From AP-15 sp963846635 (GTDB lineage Bacteria > Pseudomonadota > Alphaproteobacteria > ATCC43930 > CGMCC-115725): a DNA stretch of 64,000 bases. This document shows positions 45,507-54,910 of this stretch, piece by piece (within the stretch, counting starts at the first letter, position 1; every line of letters starts with the position of its first letter). The DNA lies in NCBI GenBank assembly GCA_963846635.1, contig CAWJXM010000004.1, positions 124,001 to 188,000 on the forward strand, read 5' to 3'. The translations under genes and the position numbers were made by a program. A model generated the notes under the pieces. That model had not been told where the DNA came from. It searched no databases and worked only from the letters and a program-made list of their open reading frames with translations.

Positions 45507-46391
45507 TCATTCGATGTTCTGCACCTGCTCGCGAAACTGCTCGATCACCGCTTTCAACCCGAGCCCCAGGCGGGTCAGCTCGATGTCAGCCGATTTCGAG
45601 CACACCGTGTTGGCTTCCCGGTTCAACTCCTGGCACAGGAAATCGAGGCGGCGGCCAACCGCCTCGCCGCTATCGATGAGATCGCCCGCCTGCTCGATAT
45701 GGGCGCGCAGCCGCTCGATTTCCTCGCGAATGTCGGCGCGGGCGGCGAGCAGCGCCACCTCCTGGGCCAAGCGCTCCTCCGGCAATGGTGGTGCGCCGGC
45801 GCCGATCAAATCCGCCAACGCCTTCAACAAGCGCTCATGGATCGCGATCGGTTGGGACGCGGCACAGTCCCCGGCCCTGGCCGTGAGGGCAGCCATTTCG
45901 CTGAGCTGAGCACGAAGCAATGCCGCGACGCGCGCGCCTTCTTCGACCCGCGCCGCCGCCAGCCGATCGAGCGCCTCGGCCCAGCTTCGCCGAATTTCGG
46001 TGTGGCGCGCTTTGGCCACCGCCTCGTCTTCATGGTCGACGGTTTCGATGACGCCACGCAGCGCCAATAGACCGTCGAGCCGCGGCGGAGCGGCATCGAT
46101 CTCGCCGGTCAGCTCCGCAATCAGTGCCATCACCTGTGCCAGCGCCGCGCGGTTGACCCGCAGTTCGGGCGCGGCGGTGTGCGTGACGCTCAGATTTGCT
46201 GAAAAACTGCCGCGGCGGAAGCGTTGCGCCAACGCAGCGCGTAATCCCTGCTCCAGTGCATCGAAACCGGGGCTGAGGCGCAAGCGCAGGTCGAGGCCGC
46301 GGCCGTTTACGCTCTTGATCTCCCAGACCCAGGAGATGCCGTGCGCCTCGCCCTGCGCCCGCGCGAACCCCGTCATGCTCGCCAAATCCAC
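45507..46391 (-). CDS. yicC: YicC family endoribonuclease
   Basis: 294 aa. Signature ends: MDLASMTGFARAQGEAHGIS with EIKSVNGRGLDLRLRLSPG, and C-terminal GRRLDFLCQELNREANTVCSKSADIELTR, the highly conserved metal-binding region. YicC/YloC proteins are hexameric RNases that help degrade small RNAs such as RyhB. It lies downstream of mltG, as in other Alphaproteobacteria, but the usual next gene gmk is missing here. Confidence 0.93.
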   Translation of the reverse strand: MDLASMTGFARAQGEAHGISWVWEIKSVNGRGLDLRLRLSPGFDALEQGLRAALAQRFRRGSFSANLSVTHTAAPELRVNRAALAQVMALIAELTGEIDAAPPRLDGLLALRGVIETVDHEDEAVAKARHTEIRRSWAEALDRLAAARVEEGARVAALLRAQLSEMAALTARAGDCAASQPIAIHERLLKALADLIGAGAPPLPEERLAQEVALLAARADIREEIERLRAHIEQAGDLIDSGEAVGRRLDFLCQELNREANTVCSKSADIELTRLGLGLKAVIEQFREQVQNIE

Positions 46392-46489
46392 CTCACCGAC
46401 CCCTTTTCGTGTTTGTTTCGGGCGATAGGACGGGCTGTTATCTCATCAAACAACGTCCGTCAAACAATGCCGGGCGTCGCCGGCAAATG

Positions 46490-47506
46490 TCAGCGCCCTG
46501 CACCGGCAGGCGGATCCGGCTCAACGAGCGCGTTGCGCCGATATTGCTCGACATTGCGGTTGTGTTCGGCGAGGGTCTTGGCGAAAACGTGCCCGCCATT
46601 GCCGTCCGCGACGAAATAAAGATCGTCAGTCTGTGCCGGGTGTGCTGCGGCGCGAAGCGACGCTAGTCCCGGATTGTCGATCGGGCCGGGCGGCAGCCCT
46701 TTTTCGAAATAGGTGTTGTAAGGCGATGGGGTCTGTAGATCGGCACGGGTCAGTGGCCGGTCGACCTTTTTCGTACCGTCATCGCTCAGCGCGTAGATCA
46801 CGGTCGGGTCGCATTCGAGACGCATGCCGAGGCGGAGGCGATTGATGAACACCGCCGCGATCTCGGCGCGCTCATCGGCATGCTTGGCCTCTCTTTCAAC
46901 CAGTGACGCGAGGGTCACCAATTGTTGGGGGTTGGCGAGAGGCAGATCCGCCCCCCGCTTGTCCCACACTGCCGCAAGCGTATGCGCCATCTCGCGCTCC
47001 ATGCGCTCGATCAGCTCGCGGCGCTGCTCGCCCCAGCGATAAATATAAGTGTCGGGCATCAGGCTGCCCTCCGGCGGCGGTGCGCCGATATTGCCCGCAA
47101 GTGCCGGCGCCGTCTTGACCAGAGCCATGATTTCCGCGGTTGTCAGCCCCTCGGGGACGGTCAGCTTGTGCCTGACGGTCTTGCCGCTGGCGATGATCTC
47201 GGCGGCTTGAAGCGGACTGGTCCCAGCCGGAAACTCGTATTCACCGGCCTGCAAGCTCGAAACACGGTCCGACAGCATAGCGCCGATCTCAAACGGCAGC
47301 GCGTGGCGGACCACCCCCTCGCTTGCCAATAAGCGGGCTACGCCGGCCAAGCCGGTGCGCGGCGGGATCACAACGGTGCGGACTTCCCTCAGCGGGCCCG
47401 CGCCGGTCGCCTCATGATAAAGCCACCAGCCGGCCGCGCTCGCCAGCGCCAGAACCGTTCCCACCGCTAAACATGCCCAGCCAATCAGGCGCAGTGGGCC
47501 TTTCAT
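46490..47506 (-). CDS. mltG: Endolytic murein transglycosylase MltG
   Basis: 338 aa, single N-terminal membrane anchor (LIGWACLAVGTVLALASAAG) followed by the LysM-like and YceG/MltG domain. EGSLMPDTYIYRWGE and ASLVEREAKHADERAEIAAV carry the catalytic Glu, then GMRLECDPTVIYAL, TPSPYNTYFEKGLPPGPI and DLYFVADGNGGHVF. It cleaves nascent glycan strands to set their length. In the fab operon downstream of fabF. Confidence 0.95.
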   Translation of the reverse strand: MKGPLRLIGWACLAVGTVLALASAAGWWLYHEATGAGPLREVRTVVIPPRTGLAGVARLLASEGVVRHALPFEIGAMLSDRVSSLQAGEYEFPAGTSPLQAAEIIASGKTVRHKLTVPEGLTTAEIMALVKTAPALAGNIGAPPPEGSLMPDTYIYRWGEQRRELIERMEREMAHTLAAVWDKRGADLPLANPQQLVTLASLVEREAKHADERAEIAAVFINRLRLGMRLECDPTVIYALSDDGTKKVDRPLTRADLQTPSPYNTYFEKGLPPGPIDNPGLASLRAAAHPAQTDDLYFVADGNGGHVFAKTLAEHNRNVEQYRRNALVEPDPPAGAGR

Positions 47507-47545
47507 CGCTTAGCACTGCCCGGCATGACTAACGCGTGCGACGTA

Positions 47546-48808
47546 TTACGGTGGACCGGCAAAGACCAGAGAGGCGTTGGTGCCGCCAAAACCAAAGGAG
47601 TTGGTGAGCACGCAATTTACTCGGCGCTGTTTGGCCTGCCTCGGAACCAGATCGATGTCGCAGGACGGCGACGGGTTTTCGAGGTTCAAGGTCGGCGGGA
47701 CGATACCGTCGCGAAGCGCGAGGATTGAAAAGATCGCCTCGACGCTGCCCGCGGCACCCAACAGATGACCGATCGCCGATTTTGTCGACGACATCGACAA
47801 TTCGTAAGAGTGGCGGCCGAATAACCGCTTGACGGCGCCCAGTTCGATCTCATCGCCGAGCGGCGTTGAGGTGCCGTGCGCATTGATATAGTCGATGGCC
47901 TCCGGCGGGATGCGAGCGCGGTTAAGGGCGTTCCGCATCGAGCGAAACGCGCCGTTTCCGTCCTCGGCAGGTGCTGTCAGGTGATGTGCGTCGCCTGACA
48001 TCCCATAGCCGATAACCTCGGCATAGATTTTCGCGTCGCGCCGTTTGGCATGCTCCAATTCCTCGAGCACCAGAATGCCGGCGCCCTCGCCCATGACAAA
48101 GCCGTCGCGCGCCTGATCCCAAGGCCGCGAGGCGCGCGTGGGGTCGTCGTTGAACCCGGTCGATAATGCCCGGGCCGCGGCAAACCCGGCAAGGCCCAAC
48201 CGACAAATCGCGGCTTCGGTACCGCCGCAGACCATAACGTCTGCATCATCAAGCATGATCAGGCGAGCGGCATCGCCGATCGCGTGCGCACCGCTCGAAC
48301 AGGCCGTGACTACGGCGTGATTCGGTCCGCTGAAGCCATAGCGGATCGAAACATGCCCGGAGGCCAGGTTGATCAGATTGGCGGGAATAAAGAACGGCGA
48401 CAGCCGGCGCGGGCCGCGCTCGTGAATCGTCAACGCTCCTTCGGTGATCCCTGACAGACCGCCAATCCCGGAGCCGATCATAACGCCGGTACGCTCGCGC
48501 GCCTCAGCCTCCGCCGGCAACCACCCGGCATCCTCGACCGCCTGAGCGGCGGCCGCGAGCGCGAACACGATGAAACCGTCCATCTTGCGCTGATCTTTGG
48601 GCGGTACCCAATCGTCAGCTTTGAAAAGTCCATAGGCCGTGTCGCCGCGCGGCACCTGCGCCGCGATGCGGGCAGGCAGGTCGGAAACGTCGAATGATTC
48701 GATCGCGCTGACCCCGGAAGCTCCAGACAGCAGGCGCTGCCAATTGTGTTCGAGACCGATGCCCAATGGCGTCACCAGCCCCATACCAGTTACGACGACG
48801 CGCCGCAT
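47546..48808 (-). CDS. fabF: 3-oxoacyl-[acyl-carrier-protein] synthase II
   Basis: 420 aa. Thiolase-fold condensing enzyme with the Cys nucleophile in VTACSSGAHAIGDA, His in INAHGTSTPLGD and His in KSAIGHLLGAAG (Cys-His-His triad of FabF), and the C-terminal LTNSFGFGGTNASLVF. It elongates acyl-ACP with malonyl-ACP. Follows acpP on the minus strand by about 85 bases; mltG follows. Confidence 0.96.
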   Translation of the reverse strand: MRRVVVTGMGLVTPLGIGLEHNWQRLLSGASGVSAIESFDVSDLPARIAAQVPRGDTAYGLFKADDWVPPKDQRKMDGFIVFALAAAAQAVEDAGWLPAEAEARERTGVMIGSGIGGLSGITEGALTIHERGPRRLSPFFIPANLINLASGHVSIRYGFSGPNHAVVTACSSGAHAIGDAARLIMLDDADVMVCGGTEAAICRLGLAGFAAARALSTGFNDDPTRASRPWDQARDGFVMGEGAGILVLEELEHAKRRDAKIYAEVIGYGMSGDAHHLTAPAEDGNGAFRSMRNALNRARIPPEAIDYINAHGTSTPLGDEIELGAVKRLFGRHSYELSMSSTKSAIGHLLGAAGSVEAIFSILALRDGIVPPTLNLENPSPSCDIDLVPRQAKQRRVNCVLTNSFGFGGTNASLVFAGPP

Positions 48809-48892
48809 CGCCTACTCACTTCTCGCCAACAGCGGCATTCGCAATCGCCGCGCTTGCAGCCCAGTACATCAATGGGCGAGCGGTCCGGCGGC

Positions 48893-49126
48893 TCAGCTGT
48901 GCGTCTCGATAAAGTTAACTGCATCCTTGACCGTTACGATCTTCTCCGCGGCGTCATCAGGGATCTCGCAACCAAACTCTTCTTCGAAGGCCATGACCAG
49001 CTCAACCGTGTCGAGACTGTCAGCGCCGAGATCATCGATGAAGCTGGCGTTTTCGGTCACCTTCGATTCGTCCACGCCCAAATGCTCGACGACAATCTTT
49101 TTGACCCGCTCGGCGACATCGCTCAT
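48893..49126 (-). CDS. acpP: Acyl carrier protein
   Basis: 77 aa, acidic. The phosphopantetheine Ser is in GADSLDTVELVMAFEEEFG. MSDVAERVKKIVVEHLGVDE start and the C-terminal KIVTVKDAVNFIETHS match AcpP along the whole length. Between fabG and fabF in the usual order. Confidence 0.97.
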   Translation of the reverse strand: MSDVAERVKKIVVEHLGVDESKVTENASFIDDLGADSLDTVELVMAFEEEFGCEIPDDAAEKIVTVKDAVNFIETHS

Positions 49127-49292
49127 CCGTAGTTCCCCTCAGTGGCTGGCGTAAATTGGTTCCGATACGCAAATCCGGGGCGCCATCCGCCGTCATAGTG
49201 TCGTCGTTGGGGGCCGCGTCAAGGCGTCAGTGACATATCACGATTTTTTCGGCGGTGCCAATTCGCCTCAGATCCATCACCACCGGCTGATC

Positions 49293-50030
49293 CTATAGCA
49301 TGGCCATGCCGCCGTTGACGTGCAAGGTCTGTCCGGTGACGTAGGCTGCCTCAGCGCTCGCCAGATAGACGATTGCTGCGGCGACGTCGGCGGGGGTGCC
49401 AAAGCGGCCCGCAGGAATCGCGGTGCCGAGTTGCGCACGTTGCTCCTCGCCCAATTGTGCGGTCATCGCAGTTTCGATAAAGCCCGGTGCGACGCAATTG
49501 ATAGTGATGCCACGATTCGCAACCTCGGCTGCGATCGATTTCGACATGCCGATCATCGCGGCTTTTGCCGCCGCATAGTTCGCCTGGCCGGGGTTGCCGG
49601 TGAACGCCACGATCGAGCTTACACCAATGATGCGGCCGTGGCGCCGCCGCAGCATACCACGCAGCGCCGCGCGGGTGAGCCGAAAGGCGGCGGTTAAATC
49701 CAGATCGAGAACCGCCTGCCAATCCGCATCCTTCATGCGCAAAGCGAGAGCGTCGCGCGCAACTCCGGCGTTGTTGACAAGAATGTCGAGCCGCCCCATG
49801 CCGGCCTCGGCGTCCTTGACGAGGCGTTCGGCGGCATCGGGTTCGGCGAGATCGGCAACCCCTATATGGGCGCGGACGCCCAGTTCATCGGCCAAAGCCG
49901 TCAGCGCCGAACGTCGGGTTCCCGCCAGCATCAGCGTCGCTCCCTGCTCGTGCAGAGCGCGGGCGATTGCCCCGCCAATCCCGCCCGAGGCGCCGGTTAC
50001 CAGCGCTGTCTGACCCGACAAATCAAACAT
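49293..50030 (-). CDS. fabG: 3-oxoacyl-[acyl-carrier-protein] reductase
   Basis: 245 aa short-chain dehydrogenase. NADPH site TGASGGIGGAIA, NNAG in ILVNNAGVARDAL, catalytic Ser in IGVSSIVAF and YxxxK in QANYAAAKAAMIG, C-terminal YVTGQTLHVNGGMAML. Reduces beta-ketoacyl-ACP in fatty-acid elongation. Between fabD and acpP. Confidence 0.96.
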   Translation of the reverse strand: MFDLSGQTALVTGASGGIGGAIARALHEQGATLMLAGTRRSALTALADELGVRAHIGVADLAEPDAAERLVKDAEAGMGRLDILVNNAGVARDALALRMKDADWQAVLDLDLTAAFRLTRAALRGMLRRRHGRIIGVSSIVAFTGNPGQANYAAAKAAMIGMSKSIAAEVANRGITINCVAPGFIETAMTAQLGEEQRAQLGTAIPAGRFGTPADVAAAIVYLASAEAAYVTGQTLHVNGGMAML

Positions 50031-50109
50031 TGCGAATGTCGATGGTCGCCAATACGGTCGCGATTTACCCGCGCGATGGCGGTTTGTGTCCGCTGGACCG
50101 CAGGCCGGG

Positions 50110-51075
50110 TCACATCATGCCGCCAAGCGCCGCGATGTCCGCCGGACTTCCGACCGATCGGGCAGGAATATCGGGTGCGATCCGCTTGGCGAGGCCGGCG
50201 AGCACGCGGCCAACGCCGATCTCAACGATTTCCCCGACGCCGGCGGCGGCGAGAAACAGCACGCTCTCGCGCCAGCGCACCATTCCCGTGACCTGCTGGA
50301 TCAAAAGTGCTTCGATTTCGGCGGGGTCGTCGACCGGACGCGCCGTCACATTGGCGACCAGCGGCACGATTGGGCGGCGCAACGCAACCTTGCTTAGAGC
50401 CGCGGCCATCGCATCCGCAGCCGGGGCCAATAATGGCGAATGAAACGGGGCGCTGACCGGCAGCATGACTGAACGCCGCGCGCCATGCGCTCGGGCGATC
50501 GTGATCGCGCGTGCGACGGCGCTGCGGTGGCCGCTGACGACGGCTTGGCCCGCCGCGTTGTCGTTTGCCACCGCGCAGACCTCGTCATGATCGATACCGG
50601 CGCGTGTGGCCTGGGCTGCAACGATCCGCGCGGCGTCAACATCAAGCCCAATCAGAGCGGCCATCGCACCTTCGCCGACCGGCACAGCCTGCTGCATCGC
50701 CTGCCCGCGCAAGCGCAAGAGCCGCGCCGCGTCGCCGACCGCGAGCGCCCGCGCCGCCGCCAGAGCCGAATACTCGCCGAGCGAGTGCCCGGCGACAAAA
50801 GCAATGTGCTGACCGATGTCAAACCCGCTCTCGGCTTCGAGCACGCGGACCACCGCGAGGCTCGCCGCCAGCAGCGCCGGCTGGGCATTTTCGGTCAAGG
50901 TCAGCTCGCTTTCCGGCCCGTCGAACATCAGCCGCGACAGCCGCTGCGACAACGCCTCATCGACCTCTTCGAATAGCCGTCGGGCGGCTGGAAAACCTTC
51001 GGCGAGACCGCGGCCCATGCCGACGCTTTGCGATCCCTGACCCGGAAATACAAACGCTCGAAGCATTGCACTCAT
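50110..51075 (-). CDS. fabD: Malonyl-CoA:ACP transacylase
   Basis: 321 aa from the ATG at 51075, preceded by a G-run; an in-frame start at 51096 is less likely. FVFPGQGSQSVGMG start, nucleophile Ser in VAGHSLGEYSALAA, Arg in LRLRGQAMQQAVP, the His site in MLPVSAPFHSPLL. It loads malonyl onto ACP. First gene of the minus-strand fab operon, diverging from rpsF; the gap of about 175 bases should hold both promoters. Confidence 0.95.
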   Translation of the reverse strand: MSAMLRAFVFPGQGSQSVGMGRGLAEGFPAARRLFEEVDEALSQRLSRLMFDGPESELTLTENAQPALLAASLAVVRVLEAESGFDIGQHIAFVAGHSLGEYSALAAARALAVGDAARLLRLRGQAMQQAVPVGEGAMAALIGLDVDAARIVAAQATRAGIDHDEVCAVANDNAAGQAVVSGHRSAVARAITIARAHGARRSVMLPVSAPFHSPLLAPAADAMAAALSKVALRRPIVPLVANVTARPVDDPAEIEALLIQQVTGMVRWRESVLFLAAAGVGEIVEIGVGRVLAGLAKRIAPDIPARSVGSPADIAALGGMM

Positions 51076-51250
51076 GTCCCCCCGATAAACTCTCAAAAGC
51101 CGTATTTGTCCCCCGACGCGGCATCACTATCTTGTCCCGGCGTGGGGCTTCTGTATAGTCCGCGTTTTACCCTTGCCGGCAGAGAGCCGGCTTTGGCTCG
51201 GTCGCCGCGCGCGCTCCGGGCTTTCTGATCCGAAAGGGATGTGGGCCGAT

Positions 51251-51708
51251 ATGCCGCTTTACGAAAACGTATTTATCGCACGACAGGACATCTCTGGCGC
51301 CCAGGTCGACGCCCTTACCGACGGCTTTGTGCAGTTGGTCGCCGATAATGGCGGCGAGGTCAAGAAGCGCGAATATTGGGGGCTGCGCAACCTCGCCTAC
51401 CGCATGCGCAAGAATCGCAAAGGCCATTACGTGTTGATGAACGTGGATGCACCAGCGCCCGCGATTGCCGAACTCGAGCGCACGATGCGCATCAACGAGG
51501 ATGTGTTGCGCTATCTGACAATCCGGGTCGCGGCGCATGAGGAGGGGCCGTCGGCCGTTATGCAAAACCGCGGCAGCCGCGAGGACCGCGGGCGGCGTGG
51601 CGACGGGATCGGGATCGGGATCGGGACCGATATGGCGATGGACGTGACGGTGGCGAACGCGTTGATCGCGTCGCCGAGCCGGCAATCCCCGAAACAGTGG
51701 AGCCCTAA
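51251..51708 (+). CDS. rpsF: 30S ribosomal protein S6, tail frameshifted
   Basis: The S6 core is intact: MPLYENVFIARQDISGAQV, KKREYWGLRNLAYRMRKNRK, DVLRYLTIRV. The start at 51251 has AAAGGGA upstream. After EDRGRRG one base appears missing. In the open frame the protein runs to 51832 through rpsR, giving an implausible 194 aa. In the neighbouring frame the tail is RDRDRDRDRYGDGRDGG ... ETVEP with a TAA (51706-51708) touching the rpsR ATG, total 153 codons. Arg/Asp-rich S6 tails are common in Alphaproteobacteria, so the restored reading is clearly the real one. Confidence 0.92.
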
Positions 51709-51975
51709 ATGGAAACCCCGGCACCCGGCGCTCAGGGTCGCGGCGGTGCGGCACGGCGGCCGTTCTTTCGGCGCCGCAAATCTTGTCCATTCTCCGGCCC
51801 GAACGCGCCCAAAATCGATTACAAGGATGTAAGGCTGCTGCAGCGCTTCATCTCCGAACGCGGCAAAATCGTCCCGAGCCGCATCACCGCGGTATCAACC
51901 AAACGGCAGCGCGAGCTTGCCCAGGCAATCAAGCGGGCGCGCTTTCTCGGTCTGTTGCCGTACATGGTCAAATAG
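51709..51975 (+). CDS. rpsR: 30S ribosomal protein S18
   Basis: 88 aa. Conserved RRKSCPFSG, IDYKDVRLLQRFISERGKI, RITAVSTKRQRELAQAIKRA and RFLGLLPYMVK. Binds S6 and 16S rRNA on the small-subunit platform. The ATG immediately follows the restored rpsF stop. Confidence 0.97.
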   Translation: METPAPGAQGRGGAARRPFFRRRKSCPFSGPNAPKIDYKDVRLLQRFISERGKIVPSRITAVSTKRQRELAQAIKRARFLGLLPYMVK

Positions 51976-52013
51976 CGGGTCGGCGGTTCCGGCCCTGACC
52001 GGATGGGTTCCTC

Positions 52014-52958
52014 ATGGATCGGCTTGGAAGCCTCGGCGCCGGTGCGTTGCTGGGTGCCATCGGCGCCAGCTTATATCTATCGATACTGACGGGTTCGCCC
52101 GGCGCGCTGATCCTTGCCTATCTGGCACAACTGCCACTTTTTGCCGCGGGTCTATGGTTTGGCGTTGGGGCGGCCGCCTCAGCCGGTGTCGTCGCCTCGG
52201 CCATTCTGTTCGCAGCTGGCGGAGTCACCGCTACGGAGGGATTCGCAGCACTCTATGCCGCACCGGTCGTAGTGCTGGTCCGGCAAGCATTGCTGGCTCG
52301 CCAAGCGCCGGACGGAACGACCGAGTGGTATCCGGCGGGACTCTTGAGCGCATGGCTGACCGGGCTTGGTCTCATCATGCTTGGCGCTATCATTCTCGTT
52401 CTCGGCGGCCCCACCGGTATCGAAACGTTTCTAAGCGACAGGCTTGGAGAGGCGATCCAGCGTCTTGGCATCGAGAGCGGATCGAGCGGCGAAGCGTTGA
52501 CAAAGACGCTGGCGCTGGTCATGCCGGGGGCCGTCGCCGCTTCCTGGATGGCGATGACGGCGAGCAATGGCGTTTTGGCGCAAGGGGTGTTGGCGCGGTT
52601 CGGCAAAGCGTGGCGGCCGTCCCCCGATCTTGCAGCCCTCGCTTTGCCGTTTTGGTTGTCGGCATTGCTGGCCCTTGCCGCAGCGCTGGCGTTATTGGGA
52701 GGTACCGCGCGGTTCCTGGGAATCAATCTACTGATCATATTGACGGTTCCGTTTTGCCTCGCAGGCTTGGCAGTGCTGCATACGGCGGTCCGCCGACTGC
52801 CGCGCCCGCAGATCGCGCTGATCCTGTTTTACGTGTTGGCCGGTTTGTTCGGCTGGCCGTTACTGATCATTGCAGTTTTGGGAATGCTCGACGCACCGCT
52901 CGGCTTGCGGCGCCGATTTGCCCCCGCCCAGACAAACGGAGTGAAAATCGATGATTGA
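52014..52958 (+). CDS. DUF2232 integral membrane protein
   Basis: 314 aa with about eight hydrophobic segments and no obvious catalytic motif. Its identity rests on topology and on position: the DUF2232 protein between rpsR and rplI is a standing feature of alphaproteobacterial genomes. Its last bases overlap the rplI start (52951), suggesting coupled translation. Function unknown. Confidence 0.85.
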   Translation: MDRLGSLGAGALLGAIGASLYLSILTGSPGALILAYLAQLPLFAAGLWFGVGAAASAGVVASAILFAAGGVTATEGFAALYAAPVVVLVRQALLARQAPDGTTEWYPAGLLSAWLTGLGLIMLGAIILVLGGPTGIETFLSDRLGEAIQRLGIESGSSGEALTKTLALVMPGAVAASWMAMTASNGVLAQGVLARFGKAWRPSPDLAALALPFWLSALLALAAALALLGGTARFLGINLLIILTVPFCLAGLAVLHTAVRRLPRPQIALILFYVLAGLFGWPLLIIAVLGMLDAPLGLRRRFAPAQTNGVKIDD

Positions 52959-53523
52959 ACTGATCCTGCTCGAGCGCGTCGAGAAGCTCGGCCAGATGGG
53001 CCAACTCGTTAAGGTGAAGCCGGGTTTTGCTCGCAACTACCTGCTGCCGCAGAAAAAAGCCCTGCGCGCGACCAAGGAAAATTTGGCCTATTTCGAAACC
53101 CAGCGCGCCCAACTCGAAGCCACCAACCTGCAGCGCAAGTCCGAGGCGACAGAAATCGCCGCCACGCTCGAAGGACTGACGGTCGTTCTCGTGCGTCAGG
53201 CTGGCGAAAGCGGCCAGCTTTATGGCTCGGTCTCGGCCCGAGACATCGCCGAGGCGGTCACCGAAGCGGGCTTCACGATCGAAAAGCACCAGGTGGTGCT
53301 CGAACGGCCGATCAAGACTCTCGGCATGCACCCGGTGCGTATCGTGTTGCATCCGGAAGTGTCGGTCATGGTTACCGCCAATGTCGCCCAATCGGCCGAA
53401 GAAGCGGCGCTGCAGGCGCGCGGGATTGATCCGCAGCGGCTCGCCGAAGCGGACGAGGAAGAGTTCGAGGAGCAGCGCGCCGCGCCGGCCCCCGCCGCAA
53501 CCGCCGAGGCAGGTGCGCGATAG
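52951..53523 (+). CDS. rplI: 50S ribosomal protein L9
   Basis: 190 aa. MIELILLERVEKLGQMGQLV and KVKPGFARNYLLPQKKALRAT are the RNA-binding N-domain; connecting helix; C-domain with GQLYGSVSARDIAEAV. The acidic/Ala tail (about 40 residues: EADEEEFEEQRAAPAPAATA) is longer than in E. coli, as often in Alphaproteobacteria. Confidence 0.96.
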   Translation: MIELILLERVEKLGQMGQLVKVKPGFARNYLLPQKKALRATKENLAYFETQRAQLEATNLQRKSEATEIAATLEGLTVVLVRQAGESGQLYGSVSARDIAEAVTEAGFTIEKHQVVLERPIKTLGMHPVRIVLHPEVSVMVTANVAQSAEEAALQARGIDPQRLAEADEEEFEEQRAAPAPAATAEAGAR

Positions 53524-53596
53524 CAATTCGGGTAATGGTAAGCACTTGGCGAGGCGAATATATTGACGGCAGGACTCCCGGTTTGGTGCCTTGCCG

Positions 53597-54823
53597 ATGC
53601 TGCTGGCGCGCCTTTTCGAGCAAATCATCACCACGGGCCGACTGCGCCTGGTCGATGCCGTCGGCAAGATCCATGAGTTCGCCGGAACTCCGGGCCCGAA
53701 TGCCGCCATCCGTCTCCATGACACGGCGTTGCATCGTAAGCTTGTCACGCGGCCACGGCTCTACCTGCCGGAAGCCTTTGTCGACGGAACCCTGACGCTT
53801 GAAGAGGGCAGCCTCTACGATGTGATCGACTTGTTGCAGCTCAATATCGAGGCGATGCCCGACGGGGTGTTGTCGCGAGTGCTGAACGGATCCTATCGGC
53901 TGCTGCACCGCCTCCATCAGTACAACCCGCACAGCCGCGCCCGCCGCAACGTGGCGCATCACTATGATCTGTCGGATCAGCTTTACGAGCTGTTCCTCGA
54001 TCGCGACCGCCAATATTCCTGCGCCTATTTTCATGACGAGAACGACAATCTCGATCAGGCGCAACTCGATAAAAAGCGGCACATCGCCTCAAAGCTGCTG
54101 ATCCGGCCGGGGCACAAAGTGCTCGATATCGGCTCGGGTTGGGGGGGGCTGGCGCTTTATCTCGCGGGCGAGTGCGGCGCCGATGTGACCGGTCTGACGC
54201 TGTCGATCGAGCAGCATAAGAAGGCGACGCGACGCGCCGCGGCCGCCGGGCTCGTCGACCGGGTGCGCTTTCACCTGCGGGATTACCGCGAGGAGACAGG
54301 CAAGTACGACCGAATCGTATCAGTCGGCATGTTCGAGCATGTCGGCATCAACCATTATCCCGCGTTCTTCACTCGGGTGAAGTCGCTGCTCGCACCCGAC
54401 GGGATCGCGTTGCTGCACTCGATCGGCCGCATGGACGGACCGGGTACGACAAGCCCCTGGATCAGAAAATACATCTTCCCGGGCGGCTATGTGCCGGCGT
54501 TGTCTGAGGTGGTGCCGATCGTCGAGCGCCAGCGGCTGTGGATCACCGACATCGAGATCCTGCGCCTGCATTATGCCCGGACCTTACGCGCCTGGCGGCG
54601 GCGCTTCGAACAGAACCGCGAGCGCATCAAGGCAATTTACGACGAACGCTTCTGCCGAATGTGGGAAATGTACCTCGTCGGCTCGGAAGTGGGGTTTCGG
54701 CATGGCGGGCTGATGGTGTTTCAGATGCAGCTCGCAAAGGCGCTCGACGCGGTGCCGCTCACGCGCGATTACATGATCGACTGGGAGCGCGAGCATAGCG
54801 CCGCAACCGAGCGTGCCGCCTAA
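53597..54823 (+). CDS. cfa: Cyclopropane-fatty-acyl-phospholipid synthase family methyltransferase
   Basis: 408 aa. N-terminal lipid-binding domain (LPEAFVDGTLTLEEGSLYDV), YDLSDQLYELFLDRDRQYSCAYF (substrate/bicarbonate region), SAM motif VLDIGSGWGGLALYLA, GMFEHVGINHY, WIRKYIFPGGYVPAL and C-terminal MWEMYLVGSEVGFRHGGLMVFQMQL. It methylenates unsaturated fatty acids in membrane lipids. A TTG at 53591 is in frame 6 bases earlier. Sits between rplI and dnaB; a hairpin follows. Confidence 0.92.
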   Translation: MLLARLFEQIITTGRLRLVDAVGKIHEFAGTPGPNAAIRLHDTALHRKLVTRPRLYLPEAFVDGTLTLEEGSLYDVIDLLQLNIEAMPDGVLSRVLNGSYRLLHRLHQYNPHSRARRNVAHHYDLSDQLYELFLDRDRQYSCAYFHDENDNLDQAQLDKKRHIASKLLIRPGHKVLDIGSGWGGLALYLAGECGADVTGLTLSIEQHKKATRRAAAAGLVDRVRFHLRDYREETGKYDRIVSVGMFEHVGINHYPAFFTRVKSLLAPDGIALLHSIGRMDGPGTTSPWIRKYIFPGGYVPALSEVVPIVERQRLWITDIEILRLHYARTLRAWRRRFEQNRERIKAIYDERFCRMWEMYLVGSEVGFRHGGLMVFQMQLAKALDAVPLTRDYMIDWEREHSAATERAA

Positions 54824-54855
54824 CCATCCCCGGGTTCCACAGCCTGGGGATGGTT
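54822..54855 (+). terminator. Rho-independent-type terminator after cfa
   Basis: AACCATCCCC pairs perfectly with GGGGATGGTT (10 bp, 14-base loop), beginning inside the cfa stop codon; TCTGTCC follows, so the T-tract is weak. Confidence 0.6.
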
Positions 54856-54910
54856 CTGTCCGAGATCTCTGCATGTATTCGGTGATAGCCTCAGCATGAT
54901 GGAGACAATG

